In this document: piece after piece, positions 52,258 through 59,681 of the stretch
Position numbering within the stretch: position 1 is the stretch's first letter
Layout of the letters: the number at the start of each line of letters is the position of its first letter
NCBI GenBank assembly: GCA_900546435.1
Contig: URCQ01000016.1
Span: forward strand, 1-59,681
DNA from: an uncultured Pseudobutyrivibrio sp.
GTDB taxonomy: Bacteria > Bacillota > Clostridia > Lachnospirales > Lachnospiraceae
Length of the DNA: 59,681 nt
Direction of reading: 5' to 3'
Notes under the pieces: generated by a model
The model's input: only the letters and a program-made list of their open reading frames with translations
Told to the model about the DNA's origin: nothing
Database searches by the model: none
Made by a program: the position numbers and the translations under genes

Positions 52258-52443
52258 ATGGCTAAGTGTGCAGTTTGTGGAAAAGGCGCTCATTTCGGAA
52301 ATAATGTGAGCCATTCTCATAGAAGATCAAACAGAATGTGGAAATCAAACATCAAGTCTGTTAAATGTAACGTTAACGGAACACCTAAGAAGTTGTACGT
52401 ATGTGCATCTTGCTTACGTTCTGGTAAAGTTGAACGAGCTTAA
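52258..52443 (+). CDS. rpmB: 50S ribosomal protein L28
   Basis: 61 residues, MAKCAVCGKGAHFGNNVSHS at the start and CASCLRSGKVERA at the end. The two C-x-x-C pairs make it the zinc-binding (C+) form of bL28. A short gene between its own promoter and terminator, divergent from asp23, as in many Firmicutes. Confidence 0.97.
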   Translation: MAKCAVCGKGAHFGNNVSHSHRRSNRMWKSNIKSVKCNVNGTPKKLYVCASCLRSGKVERA

Positions 52444-52457
52444 TATTTCGTCAATCA

Positions 52458-52491
52458 GGGAATTGTCTTTTAGACAATTCCTTTTTTTTAT
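52458..52491 (+). terminator. rho-independent terminator of rpmB
   Basis: GGAATTGTC (52459-52467) pairs with GACAATTCC (52473-52481), 5-base loop, followed by a run of eight T. A strong plus-strand terminator; on the minus strand no U-run follows. Confidence 0.88.
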
Positions 52492-52534
52492 AGTAACAAG
52501 AAAAAACACCGATATTCTGCTATTCTTCTCTACT

Positions 52535-52678
52535 TTATGCTTCACAGCAAAATAGTTTCATTCCTAGGGCAATAAGTGCTACTGTAAGCAGTATGCAGAT
52601 ACATCCGCTTTCTATGAGGCTTCCAATCACAACGCCAATACCTGTAAAAATCATACCAAAACCAATTATTTTTTTCAT
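52535..52678 (-). CDS. small two-helix membrane protein (47 codons)
   Basis: Reading the minus strand from the ATG at 52678 gives a 47-residue ORF: MKKIIGFGMIFTGIGVVIG then LIESGCICILLTVALIALG and a short FCCEA tail. It has a basic N-terminus and two hydrophobic stretches (about 4-22 and 27-42), as in small membrane proteins. The ORF fills an otherwise empty 300-bp gap behind ytfJ. I see no clear Shine-Dalgarno sequence. It resembles short glycine-rich membrane proteins common in Clostridia, but I cannot name a family. Confidence 0.5.
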   Translation of the reverse strand: MKKIIGFGMIFTGIGVVIGSLIESGCICILLTVALIALGMKLFCCEA

Positions 52679-52738
52679 AATAATAAAAGACACATAACAT
52701 ATGCTCTGTTACATATATTATATGCCTTTTTTCTTTTA

Positions 52739-53173
52739 TTATTTCTCTGTTGTATTATTTACAGCATCATTTAAAATGTCTTCCATCTCATCATGGGCAG
52801 CTTTTCTCGCTTCCGGATCTTGATTTGAACCATTTTTTCTACTTGTAAATTTATCTACAAAGTCAGGCACCATATCAAGAATTTTTTCAATACCGGAATT
52901 ACGATCAACACTGATCATACGTGTTACTCCATTATGAATAACAAGCACAGCGCTTGGGGTCAATTTACCTCCCATTCCACCGCCCGAGTTGTTTTTTCTT
53001 TCTCCGCGAAAAGCGCCTGCAGCTACACCAAAGGTCACATTCACAAGGGGTACCAAAATCGTATCACCAATATAAATGGCATCGCCTACAACGGTTTTGG
53101 TGGAAATAAATCCATCCATCCCCTGAAATAATGTATTTACTGTCTCATTAAATACTTCATTGTTCTTTTCCAT
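52739..53173 (-). CDS. ytfJ: YtfJ/GerW-family sporulation protein
   Basis: About 144 residues. ISTKTVVGDAIYIGDTILVPLVNVTFGVAAGA (about 19-50) followed by a Gly-rich GGGMGGKLTPSAVLVI is the defining YtfJ sequence. In B. subtilis the protein (GerW) is a spore-formation/germination factor; clostridial homologues are also found in weak sporulators. Start at 53173 with AAGGAG upstream; ATG at 53191 would not have one. Follows DUF2953 by 40 bp. Confidence 0.9.
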   Translation of the reverse strand: MEKNNEVFNETVNTLFQGMDGFISTKTVVGDAIYIGDTILVPLVNVTFGVAAGAFRGERKNNSGGGMGGKLTPSAVLVIHNGVTRMISVDRNSGIEKILDMVPDFVDKFTSRKNGSNQDPEARKAAHDEMEDILNDAVNNTTEK

Positions 53174-53213
53174 GTCACTTCTCCTTTTCATGAATCAAGA
53201 ATATCTGCAAACA

Positions 53214-54053
53214 TTATAAATGAAATAATTTTTTACAATCCTTATTAAAATAAACACTAATTATAAGATAAACGATATGCCATAAAAAAACAATTCCCTT
53301 TAGGGAAATACTTCCCCAAAGATAAGGATCATCACTTTCAAAATCTGGAATGATACGACATTTTTTCCCATAACATACGGGCCAAAGGCTTATGATGCCT
53401 GTCGCACCACCAGTAAGTGCAGGATCTCCCAAAGAAAAATCTAAATCTGCTTCCATGACGGTCGGTTTTATACGACTTAATATCCAGAATGTCTTCTTAA
53501 TTAAAAACAGAACGGCATTTTTATTATGCTCTGCTGTCACATTTTTATGAAATGATTCCCATTTTCTCTGAAAACCAGTTTTTCCTTTTATTTTTGTTTC
53601 GCCAGATTGCTTCTCCACAGTGGCAGCCATTCGTTTCACATCGGCAGCAGATACCGTCTTATCTTCTAAGATCTCTTGAATCTCCGCTTCATCAAAACCT
53701 TCTGCACAAAAATCTTCTCCATCAGAACATTCTTCATCCATGCATGACTGTTCTTCATCCTGTGTGGTTTTCTTATTTTTCCACGGATATACCTGTAATT
53801 TCCCCCAAAATCCATAGACACGAAGTTCATATTCTCCAGAAAATTGTGCCATTTTTATCTGCCAGAAATGCAAAAAGCCTGCAATAGAAATATCTCCTTC
53901 CCAGCCTTTTTCTGTCGTGTGACTGCCTGATAATTTATAATGAAGTGGCAAAAAAAGCAAATACAGAAAAGCGACTAGTATGAGCAACAATAAAACAAGT
54001 AAAATAATACCAATTACTTTTAAAATAGATAGTAACATCATTAGAATCCCCAT
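53214..54053 (-). CDS. DUF2953 membrane protein
   Basis: 279 residues. An N-terminal membrane helix (about 8-35) and an LPLHYKLSG strand followed by a beta-rich part; an acidic insert (QDEEQSCMDEECSDGEDFC, about 97-116) and a C-terminal hydrophobic stretch. The G-D-P-A-L-T-G-x-A-T-G-I motif (about 210) is typical of DUF2953, which is regularly adjacent to ytfJ. Function unknown. Start at 54053 lies directly after the stop of the gene above, with GAGGAG as ribosome site. Confidence 0.82.
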   Translation of the reverse strand: MGILMMLLSILKVIGIILLVLLLLILVAFLYLLFLPLHYKLSGSHTTEKGWEGDISIAGFLHFWQIKMAQFSGEYELRVYGFWGKLQVYPWKNKKTTQDEEQSCMDEECSDGEDFCAEGFDEAEIQEILEDKTVSAADVKRMAATVEKQSGETKIKGKTGFQRKWESFHKNVTAEHNKNAVLFLIKKTFWILSRIKPTVMEADLDFSLGDPALTGGATGIISLWPVCYGKKCRIIPDFESDDPYLWGSISLKGIVFLWHIVYLIISVYFNKDCKKLFHL

Positions 54054-54386
54054 CTATACGCTCTCCTCTTCTTTTAATTTTTGCCGGAAATAATCTTTCA
54101 CCGCGCAATCACCGGTTTTGGTATATACATCACCATAAATCTGTTCTACGAGACTTCTGGCATGATAATACCCTTTTGCAACACCAATAATATCATATGA
54201 CTGCTGTCGAAAAGCCGGCAATCTTAGTGTTGCTACCGGAATGATTTCTAATTGACCATCCAAAAAATCTGAAAGAACAATCAAATAGATCGGTCTGATC
54301 TGCCACTTATGTTCCACCATAAACTGTATATATTTCAGACTCCCTGTAATATTTTCGCTGATATATAAATCTTTATACCATTTCAT
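54054..54386 (-). CDS. uncharacterised protein
   Basis: 110 residues with no recognised domain. Features: a hydrophobic strand (IRPIYLIVLSDF, about 31-42) and a conserved-looking G-x-A-K-G-Y-Y-H-A-R-x-L-V-E-Q-I-Y region (about 68-84), mostly soluble, with an acidic C-terminus. The stop codon abuts the DUF2953 ATG, so it is coupled to that gene. It could be a cytoplasmic partner of the envelope/sporulation genes beside it; nothing in the sequence proves this. Confidence 0.6.
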   Translation of the reverse strand: MKWYKDLYISENITGSLKYIQFMVEHKWQIRPIYLIVLSDFLDGQLEIIPVATLRLPAFRQQSYDIIGVAKGYYHARSLVEQIYGDVYTKTGDCAVKDYFRQKLKEEESV

Positions 54387-54411
54387 ATAGTATTACCCAT
54401 GATTCCATGAT

Positions 54412-56001
54412 TTAGTATGCACCAAAATAGCTGTCGAAAATTTTCTTTGTAGCAGGCACTGCATAGTGTCCCCCGGATGCAACACCTTCCATAACAACAG
54501 CTATGGCAATTTCTTTACCTTCTGCGTTTTTGGCGTAACCTACAAACCAGGAATGATCTTCATTTTTATTGGAAGAAAATTCTGCTGTTCCTGTTTTTCC
54601 ATATGCTTCGTAAATATCGCTATTTAATACATTTCCGGTTCCATTCGTCACAACAAAACGCATATATTCCTGTAACTTATTGGCATCCTCTTTACTTATC
54701 AGTTCACCATAACTGGCTGCATCATACTGCTTAACGATGGTTCCAGTTTCATTCTGCGTATGGTCAATGATATAGGGTTCCATTAATGTTCCATCATTTG
54801 CAATAGCACTGGCTACCATAGCCATATGAAGTGGAGAAACCATGGTTTCCCCTTGCCCAATAGCTGTCTGCATGATAAGAGCGGACGGTGCACCTTCTTC
54901 TAATGTCATTTTGCTAACCGCAGTATTCTTTAAAGTTGTTGGCAATGGCTTGTTAAATAACATATTTTGACACAATTTATGGTAAGAATCTAAATCTAAC
55001 GATAAGCCAATATTTGAAAATGCACAATTGCAGGAATTTCCAAACGCATCCATAAGATTTTCGGTTCCATGCGCCTTATTGTTATAACAATGCATGGCAT
55101 AGTTATTGTAGTCAAATGTTCCATTACAATCATAGGAAAATGCATTTGGATCATTTCCCTGCTTTAAATAAGATAGCAAAGTAAAAATCTTAAAGGTAGA
55201 TCCTGGCGCATATAGTCCTTGCGTCGCGCGATTTAAAAGTACCGTAGAATCTGAATCGGCCGCCACATAAGAATCCCAATTTTGTGCAATGGTATTTGGA
55301 TCATAATCCGGTTTTGATACCATCGCTAAGACTTTCCCGGTAGCAGGATCAATGCAAATTGCTGCACCATCCTGAGAGCCCATAGCATCGTAGCACGCCT
55401 GTTGTAAGGATACATCTAACGTCGTTACCACATCATCTCCCGGATTTTTCTGATCTCTGATTTCATTAAAAATACGCGTCAAAGCAAATGCGTTCGAACG
55501 AAGTAAATTGTAATTAGCATCTAATTCTACCCCCGACATACCATTCACCGAATAACCAACTGCATGCGCAAACACATTGCCATACGGATAATTTCTTGTT
55601 TCATTTCCTGCCTCATCCACATTGGTTGTTGCAAGAACCGTTCCATCACTCGCTAAAATATCACCTCGCACCGTATAATCTGCAAGTGTTGCAAGTCTTG
55701 CATTGTATGAATTATTAATAAAGTCCTCACTTTTGAATTGCATAAAGTACACAATCCATCCGGTCATACAAATAAACAATGCTAAAAAAACATAGGTGAC
55801 AATAGCATATTCTTTGTTGCGCGATGTAGTACGCCGTTCTATATTTTGTTTTTTCGGCAATTTTGTCTGCTGTTTTTTGCTATTTTTCGCCTGTCTTGTT
55901 TTCTCTTTTGTATTGGCACGTTTTCTTTTTCGCGAATCGTTAAAATCTAGGATTTCAATTTCTTTATCGTCGTTTCGTTCGTGTGCGTTCCATTCCTTCA
56001 T
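54412..56001 (-). CDS. class B penicillin-binding protein, PbpA/FtsI-like
   Basis: 529 residues. A long basic cytoplasmic tail (about 20-60), membrane anchor (about 66-86), PBP dimer portion (YTVRGDILASDG) and transpeptidase motifs: SxxK in APGSTFKI, SxN in NSCN, and KTG in YGKTGTAEF. The size and absence of the FtsI PASTA or large insert match the PbpA type that is encoded with a SEDS gene. It crosslinks peptidoglycan, possibly for division or sporulation. Its start overlaps the ftsW-like gene by 38 bp. Confidence 0.9.
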   Translation of the reverse strand: MKEWNAHERNDDKEIEILDFNDSRKRKRANTKEKTRQAKNSKKQQTKLPKKQNIERRTTSRNKEYAIVTYVFLALFICMTGWIVYFMQFKSEDFINNSYNARLATLADYTVRGDILASDGTVLATTNVDEAGNETRNYPYGNVFAHAVGYSVNGMSGVELDANYNLLRSNAFALTRIFNEIRDQKNPGDDVVTTLDVSLQQACYDAMGSQDGAAICIDPATGKVLAMVSKPDYDPNTIAQNWDSYVAADSDSTVLLNRATQGLYAPGSTFKIFTLLSYLKQGNDPNAFSYDCNGTFDYNNYAMHCYNNKAHGTENLMDAFGNSCNCAFSNIGLSLDLDSYHKLCQNMLFNKPLPTTLKNTAVSKMTLEEGAPSALIMQTAIGQGETMVSPLHMAMVASAIANDGTLMEPYIIDHTQNETGTIVKQYDAASYGELISKEDANKLQEYMRFVVTNGTGNVLNSDIYEAYGKTGTAEFSSNKNEDHSWFVGYAKNAEGKEIAIAVVMEGVASGGHYAVPATKKIFDSYFGAY

Positions 56002-57313
56002 TTATGTCTCCTTCATCCACTCGCATAACATATAAGCCCTGGATAATCGCAAATAATATAATGGTACTGAGCAAAGAACTTCCACCATAACTAACCAGTG
56101 GCAGCGTGACACCTGTAGATGGAATAAATTTTGTTACACCGCCAAGTGCCAAAAACACCTGTGTACCATATAATGTTCCGATACCAAGAGCAATCAATTT
56201 ATAGAAGATATCCCTTACCTGCATCGAAATATTAAAAAACATCAAAAAGCAGCTAATACAGATAAAGATGATACATATGGCAAATAAAACACCAAATTCT
56301 TCTGCGATTGCTGAAAAAACAAAGTCTGTTTTTACAACGGGAATACGGTCTGGCATACCCTGTCCCAGACCGACACCAAACCATCCGCCAGAGCCAATGG
56401 CAAACAAGGATTGGCTGATCTGATATCCCTGATCATCAATCACACTCAAGGGATCTTTCCAGGCAATTACACGATCGCGTACGTGAGCAAACAAATGATA
56501 TGCGACAACAGATGCAAGGGCTCCGGAAGATAACCCTAAAATCATATAGATCGGTTTTCTGGTAGCAACATAAAGCATAACCAGATAAGTAATCAAATAA
56601 ATCAATGCTCCTCCTAAATCCCGGGAAGCTACCAAAATCAATACATGAAGTGCTGCAATCATAGTAACTTTTACGATATGTTCAAATTCTACAGATTTGT
56701 ATAACATACATGCGGAGAAAAATATAAATAAAATCTTGATAAATTCAGATGGCTGTAACACGACAGGTCCTATACTGATGCTAAGTTTTGCACCATAGGT
56801 TGTTGATGCTGCCACACACACAAATGCAAGTCCTCCGATACCAATCAGGCCATATAAAACACCAAGCTTATCCCAGACTTTGAGCTTTGCTACCAAAATA
56901 GGAATAAAACAGGTGATCACAACGGCTACAGCCGCAAAGGAAAACTGTTTGATTGCTTTATCCATATCAAGTCTTGTTAATATCAAAAAACTGATAGCCA
57001 AAAGCATACACATATTGTTGACGAGTGCTTTCGACGCATATGCATATATTTTCTGATAAATCAGAAGTGTAATGGCAAACAATAAAATCTCACACAAACA
57101 AAGACCCAACACGCGTATATCATTCAATACAAGATATAAAACAAGGTTTGCATTGATTAAAAGTCCATACATCAATGTCGTCTGTTTTTTGTATAGGCGA
57201 TTCTGATTACGCTCAGAAATATTCTTTTTTAATGCTGCAAAACAATAATAGGTATAAATCGCTATCATAAATAACATGGTAAAGCGACTAACCGATACAA
57301 TCAAATGAACCAC
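55964..57313 (-). CDS. FtsW/RodA/SpoVE-family SEDS glycosyltransferase
   Basis: 449 residues with about ten membrane segments; the N-terminal extra helices and the signatures VLQPSEFIKI, VASRDLGGALIYL, GWFGVGLGQG, KTDFVFSAIAEEFGV and FIPSTGVTLPLVSYGGSS identify a SEDS glycan polymerase. Being paired with a PbpA-like PBP, it resembles the division/spore-type pair of actinobacteria and Clostridia. GTG start overlaps the U32 stop by one base (TAGTG), with GAGGAG as ribosome site. Confidence 0.9.
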   Translation of the reverse strand: MVHLIVSVSRFTMLFMIAIYTYYCFAALKKNISERNQNRLYKKQTTLMYGLLINANLVLYLVLNDIRVLGLCLCEILLFAITLLIYQKIYAYASKALVNNMCMLLAISFLILTRLDMDKAIKQFSFAAVAVVITCFIPILVAKLKVWDKLGVLYGLIGIGGLAFVCVAASTTYGAKLSISIGPVVLQPSEFIKILFIFFSACMLYKSVEFEHIVKVTMIAALHVLILVASRDLGGALIYLITYLVMLYVATRKPIYMILGLSSGALASVVAYHLFAHVRDRVIAWKDPLSVIDDQGYQISQSLFAIGSGGWFGVGLGQGMPDRIPVVKTDFVFSAIAEEFGVLFAICIIFICISCFLMFFNISMQVRDIFYKLIALGIGTLYGTQVFLALGGVTKFIPSTGVTLPLVSYGGSSLLSTIILFAIIQGLYVMRVDEGDINEGMERTRTKRR

Positions 57314-59535
57314 TATTCTACTCCTCGTTTAAAATGACCTTTTGTATAAATACCATCGGTCTCTGCCTTTTGATACGCAGATACCGGTTTACAAAACGTT
57401 CTTTCATACTGTGCTAGTACTTTTTTCATTTCCTCCGGTTGTTCCAAAGTAAAATCCATACGATATCCTAAAAATCCCATAGATTGCAATGTCTTATTTT
57501 CTGAAAGAATATTATAAATTTTACTGTTGTACAACTCATTATAACAAAAAGTACAGTTATTTTTAACTGGAAATCTTTCTTTATAACGATCTTCTAAAAA
57601 GAGTAATGTCTGTGTTTTATTACATTCATAGCAATTTGCATTCTGGCAATTTGCCGTTACCATAAGCATCATTCTGCCATAAACAGGCATATAGCTATCC
57701 GTACAATCCCGATGCATTAATTCTTTAGCATTTAACTCTAACGGCGCTGTATTTCTGCAATAGCCCATTTCCCGAAATGCATTTACACTACGATTAGAAA
57801 ATGTATACAATCTATGATCCAAAAGCACACGTTCCTTTGGGATACCGATAGCATCTAACATTTCCAGTTCATCATAAGAACAGGCAATGACACCATCAAA
57901 GATATCTTTTATATGAGAAATAGAAAGTGTCCCAAGACACTTATGTTCTTTTTCTCTAAAAATCACCGGCAGTAAGAGAAAGCACTCTTTCTTTCTATCA
58001 TGCAATGTTTGGCTTATCTGTTCCATAGTTTTTATAGGATTGTTTGATATGCGTTTTTTCGATGCATCCCATAAAAACATTTCCAGTGGCAATGCAATTT
58101 GCTTTACAAAAGAAGTCTGCATCGCAATTTCACATTGTTCATTTGTATGGCATACTACTAGTAGAGGTTTTTCTGTGTTGCTGGTAGAAGCCTGCCCTCT
58201 TTCTAATAGTTTTGTCATCGGTAAAGCTTTACTTCGTTTGTTTGTATTATTTTGTTCCAGACGTAGCTGTAGCTGTTCTATGGCCGTTCTGCGTAATTCG
58301 TTAATCTTTCCCATAGGCATAAATGCGCCTTCTTCCAAATCTATAGAAAGATGTTCAAATACAAATGGTGTGTTGCCTGTTTTTTGTAATTTTTCTAGTA
58401 CTTGATCTTTGGTAATAGGTTGTCGGGCAGCGCTTTCTACCGATTCCCCACAAATCGAAATCTCTGCTGCTCGTTTTTGACCGCTATATGTAATGGTAAG
58501 TTTTGCAGGTTTTCCAATCCGTAACTGGCAAACGCCTTGCAGCGGTAACTTTGCTGTCACATCTTCTGTTGTCATAACTTCAGATTTTTCATGCGACGGC
58601 TTGGTATAGGTAATCATATTCGGATCGTTTTGCTTTGTAAAATACGCCTGCGTAAATCCCTTTCGATTGCCTAGATCAAAAATTCTCTTCTGGTCTGCTT
58701 TACTTACAACAACGTCTTTTCCTTCCAGATAAGCATCCATATATTTTCGATATAATGATACAACACCAGTTGCATATTCCTTTTGTTTCATACGTCCTTC
58801 AATCTTAAAGGAATACACACCGGCTTCTGCTAATGCTTTGATCTGTTCTATACCGCAGAGGTCTTTTGGACTCAGAAGATATTCTCCCGGCATAGAACAC
58901 TTCTTTCCATGTTCATCCCAAAGTGTATAGGGCAGACGACATGGTTGGGCACAACGCCCACGATTTCCACTTCTGCCACCTAACATGCTGCTCATCAGAC
59001 ATTGACCGGAGTAGCATACACACAGCGCACCATGAATAAAGGTCTCAATTTCTACCCCTGTTTGATCGTAAATATTATGAATTTCTGCGATTGAAAGTTC
59101 ACGCGCTGTCACAATGCGCGTTGCACCCATTTTTTGTAAAAAAGCTGCACCATCCGCTCCCGTAATTGTCATCTGTGTACTTGCATGCAACGGCAATTCC
59201 GGGAAGTAACTGTGAAGCATAGAAAATACACCCATATCCTGAACAATAACTGCATCTATGCCGGCTTCATAATAAGTGCGAATGTATTCATAAAGATGAC
59301 GCTCGATTTCTACATTTTTCAAAAGCGTATTGACGGTAAGATAGGCTGATTTTCCATACAAATGCGCATAACGGATGGCTTCGCATCCCTCATCCATCGT
59401 AAAATTTTTAGCAAATGCTCTTGCGCCAAACATTTCTCCGCCAAAATACACAGCATCAGCTCCTGCGCAAATTACACTCTTAAAAATATCAAGATTTCCT
59501 GCCGGCGACAGTAATTCTAATTCCTGTATACTCAT
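57313..59535 (-). CDS. U32 family peptidase
   Basis: 740 residues. LLSPAGNLDIFKSVICAGADAVYFGG opens the family; the U32 signature EIETFIHGALCVCYSGQCLMSS, followed by GRCAQPCR and a SPKDLCG block, lies at about 168-225. Family members (YrrN/O, RlhA) act in tRNA or rRNA hydroxylation rather than proteolysis. The C-terminal part has a CPxC-like ANCYEC cluster. Start codon with a good ribosome site about 8 bp upstream. It heads the gene run down to ytfJ. Confidence 0.92.
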   Translation of the reverse strand: MSIQELELLSPAGNLDIFKSVICAGADAVYFGGEMFGARAFAKNFTMDEGCEAIRYAHLYGKSAYLTVNTLLKNVEIERHLYEYIRTYYEAGIDAVIVQDMGVFSMLHSYFPELPLHASTQMTITGADGAAFLQKMGATRIVTARELSIAEIHNIYDQTGVEIETFIHGALCVCYSGQCLMSSMLGGRSGNRGRCAQPCRLPYTLWDEHGKKCSMPGEYLLSPKDLCGIEQIKALAEAGVYSFKIEGRMKQKEYATGVVSLYRKYMDAYLEGKDVVVSKADQKRIFDLGNRKGFTQAYFTKQNDPNMITYTKPSHEKSEVMTTEDVTAKLPLQGVCQLRIGKPAKLTITYSGQKRAAEISICGESVESAARQPITKDQVLEKLQKTGNTPFVFEHLSIDLEEGAFMPMGKINELRRTAIEQLQLRLEQNNTNKRSKALPMTKLLERGQASTSNTEKPLLVVCHTNEQCEIAMQTSFVKQIALPLEMFLWDASKKRISNNPIKTMEQISQTLHDRKKECFLLLPVIFREKEHKCLGTLSISHIKDIFDGVIACSYDELEMLDAIGIPKERVLLDHRLYTFSNRSVNAFREMGYCRNTAPLELNAKELMHRDCTDSYMPVYGRMMLMVTANCQNANCYECNKTQTLLFLEDRYKERFPVKNNCTFCYNELYNSKIYNILSENKTLQSMGFLGYRMDFTLEQPEEMKKVLAQYERTFCKPVSAYQKAETDGIYTKGHFKRGVE

Positions 59536-59569
59536 AGTTCCTCTCTTTTCTCATCCATTCACGATATCA

Positions 59570-59681
59570 TGACAACGGTTGTCAAATAACTTCGAGCAAG
59601 CTCGATGTATTTTTCTCGTCGCCATAAGTCGCCGCCACCCTTAAAAAGGGTGGCTCGGGGCGCTGGGTGTAACCCCTTGGT
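59570..59681. repeat. GC-rich inverted-repeat segment at the right edge
   Basis: Three palindromes in 112 bp upstream of the U32 gene: TGACAAC-G-GTTGTCA (59570-59584), TCGAGC-AA-GCTCGA (59592-59605) and GCCACCCTT-AAA-AAGGGTGGC (59634-59654). The segment from 59618 is clearly richer in GC than the surrounding DNA. It could be a dispersed repeat, an attachment site, or the start of an upstream transcript's terminator. The window ends inside it, so its extent is unknown. Confidence 0.4.

Noticed and set aside
58040..58405. 121-codon plus-strand frame inside the U32 gene
   Set aside because: Antisense shadow of a well-conserved coding region; Ser/Cys-rich composition typical of complementary-frame translation.
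1..59681. CRISPR array, toxin-antitoxin, restriction or other defence system
   Set aside because: No regularly spaced repeats and no recognisable defence proteins were seen on either strand.

Overview
The window is a gene-dense stretch of a Gram-positive, low-GC chromosome (roughly 40% GC by eye). It most resembles the Clostridia, probably Lachnospiraceae. Reasons: an mreBCD-pbp2-minCD-rodA block, a sepF/ylmH division block, a Firmicutes-type LexA with GAAC-N4-GTTC operators and a divergent LysM protein, HisZ with a short HisG, RecU, RemA, RqcH, FakA/Asp23, sporulation-family proteins (YlbJ-like, YtfJ) and a Prp-processed L27. I see no tRNA, rRNA, CRISPR array, prophage or complete insertion sequence. 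Most genes are core housekeeping genes, so the interest lies in variant proteins, fusions and control regions.

Layout. 1-11.4 kb (+): the end of miaA, a methionine gamma-lyase-family enzyme, then mreB-mreC-mreD-mrdA(PBP2)-minC-minD-rodA (elongation and septum placement), methylglyoxal synthase, a D,D-carboxypeptidase lipoprotein and a small P-loop protein, closed by a terminator. 11.4-17.8 kb: a small DUF378 membrane protein (-), then (+) an HlyD-like membrane protein, yggS, sepF, ylmH, aroB, lspA and an RluD-type pseudouridine synthase. 17.8-21.1 kb: lexA (-) facing a YneA-like LysM protein, then plsC, a possible structured RNA and a XerS-like recombinase. 21-25.5 kb (-): rplU-prp-rpmA, then obgE-yhbY-nadD/yqeK-rsfS (ribosome assembly and NAD synthesis). 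25.5-34.5 kb (-): hisZ-G-D-B-IE followed without a visible terminator by two linked radical-SAM-family genes and an RNase E/G homologue. 34.5-39.3 kb (-): rsuA-like, HAD phosphatase, YgiQ, RluA-family synthase and recU. 39.3-46 kb: a YlbJ-like gene (+) and the operon yicC-remA-gmk-rpoZ-rimO-pgsA-rsmD-coaD-coiled-coil protein (-). 46-52.5 kb: rqcH (+), converging on asp23-fakA-recG (-), and rpmB (+). 52.5-59.7 kb (-): U32 protease-family protein, ftsW-like and pbpA-like genes, an unknown gene, DUF2953, ytfJ and a previously unlisted 47-codon membrane ORF. The right edge holds a GC-rich inverted-repeat segment.

Functional threads. Two SEDS/class-B-PBP pairs (rodA+mrdA and ftsW+pbpA), with mreBCD, minCD and sepF, make this largely a cell-shape and division neighbourhood. 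The SOS unit adds a damage-induced division inhibitor. The minus-strand blocks serve ribosome biogenesis, histidine synthesis, coenzyme A and NAD synthesis, and rRNA modification. The most notable departures from family norms are a MinD lacking its C-terminal membrane helix with no minE beside it, a methylglyoxal synthase with Ser where the catalytic Asp should be, a HisIE fused to a HisA/HisF-like barrel that has lost both catalytic Asp residues, a PBP2 with an insertion of about 250 residues, and an RNase E/G homologue ending before the zinc-link.
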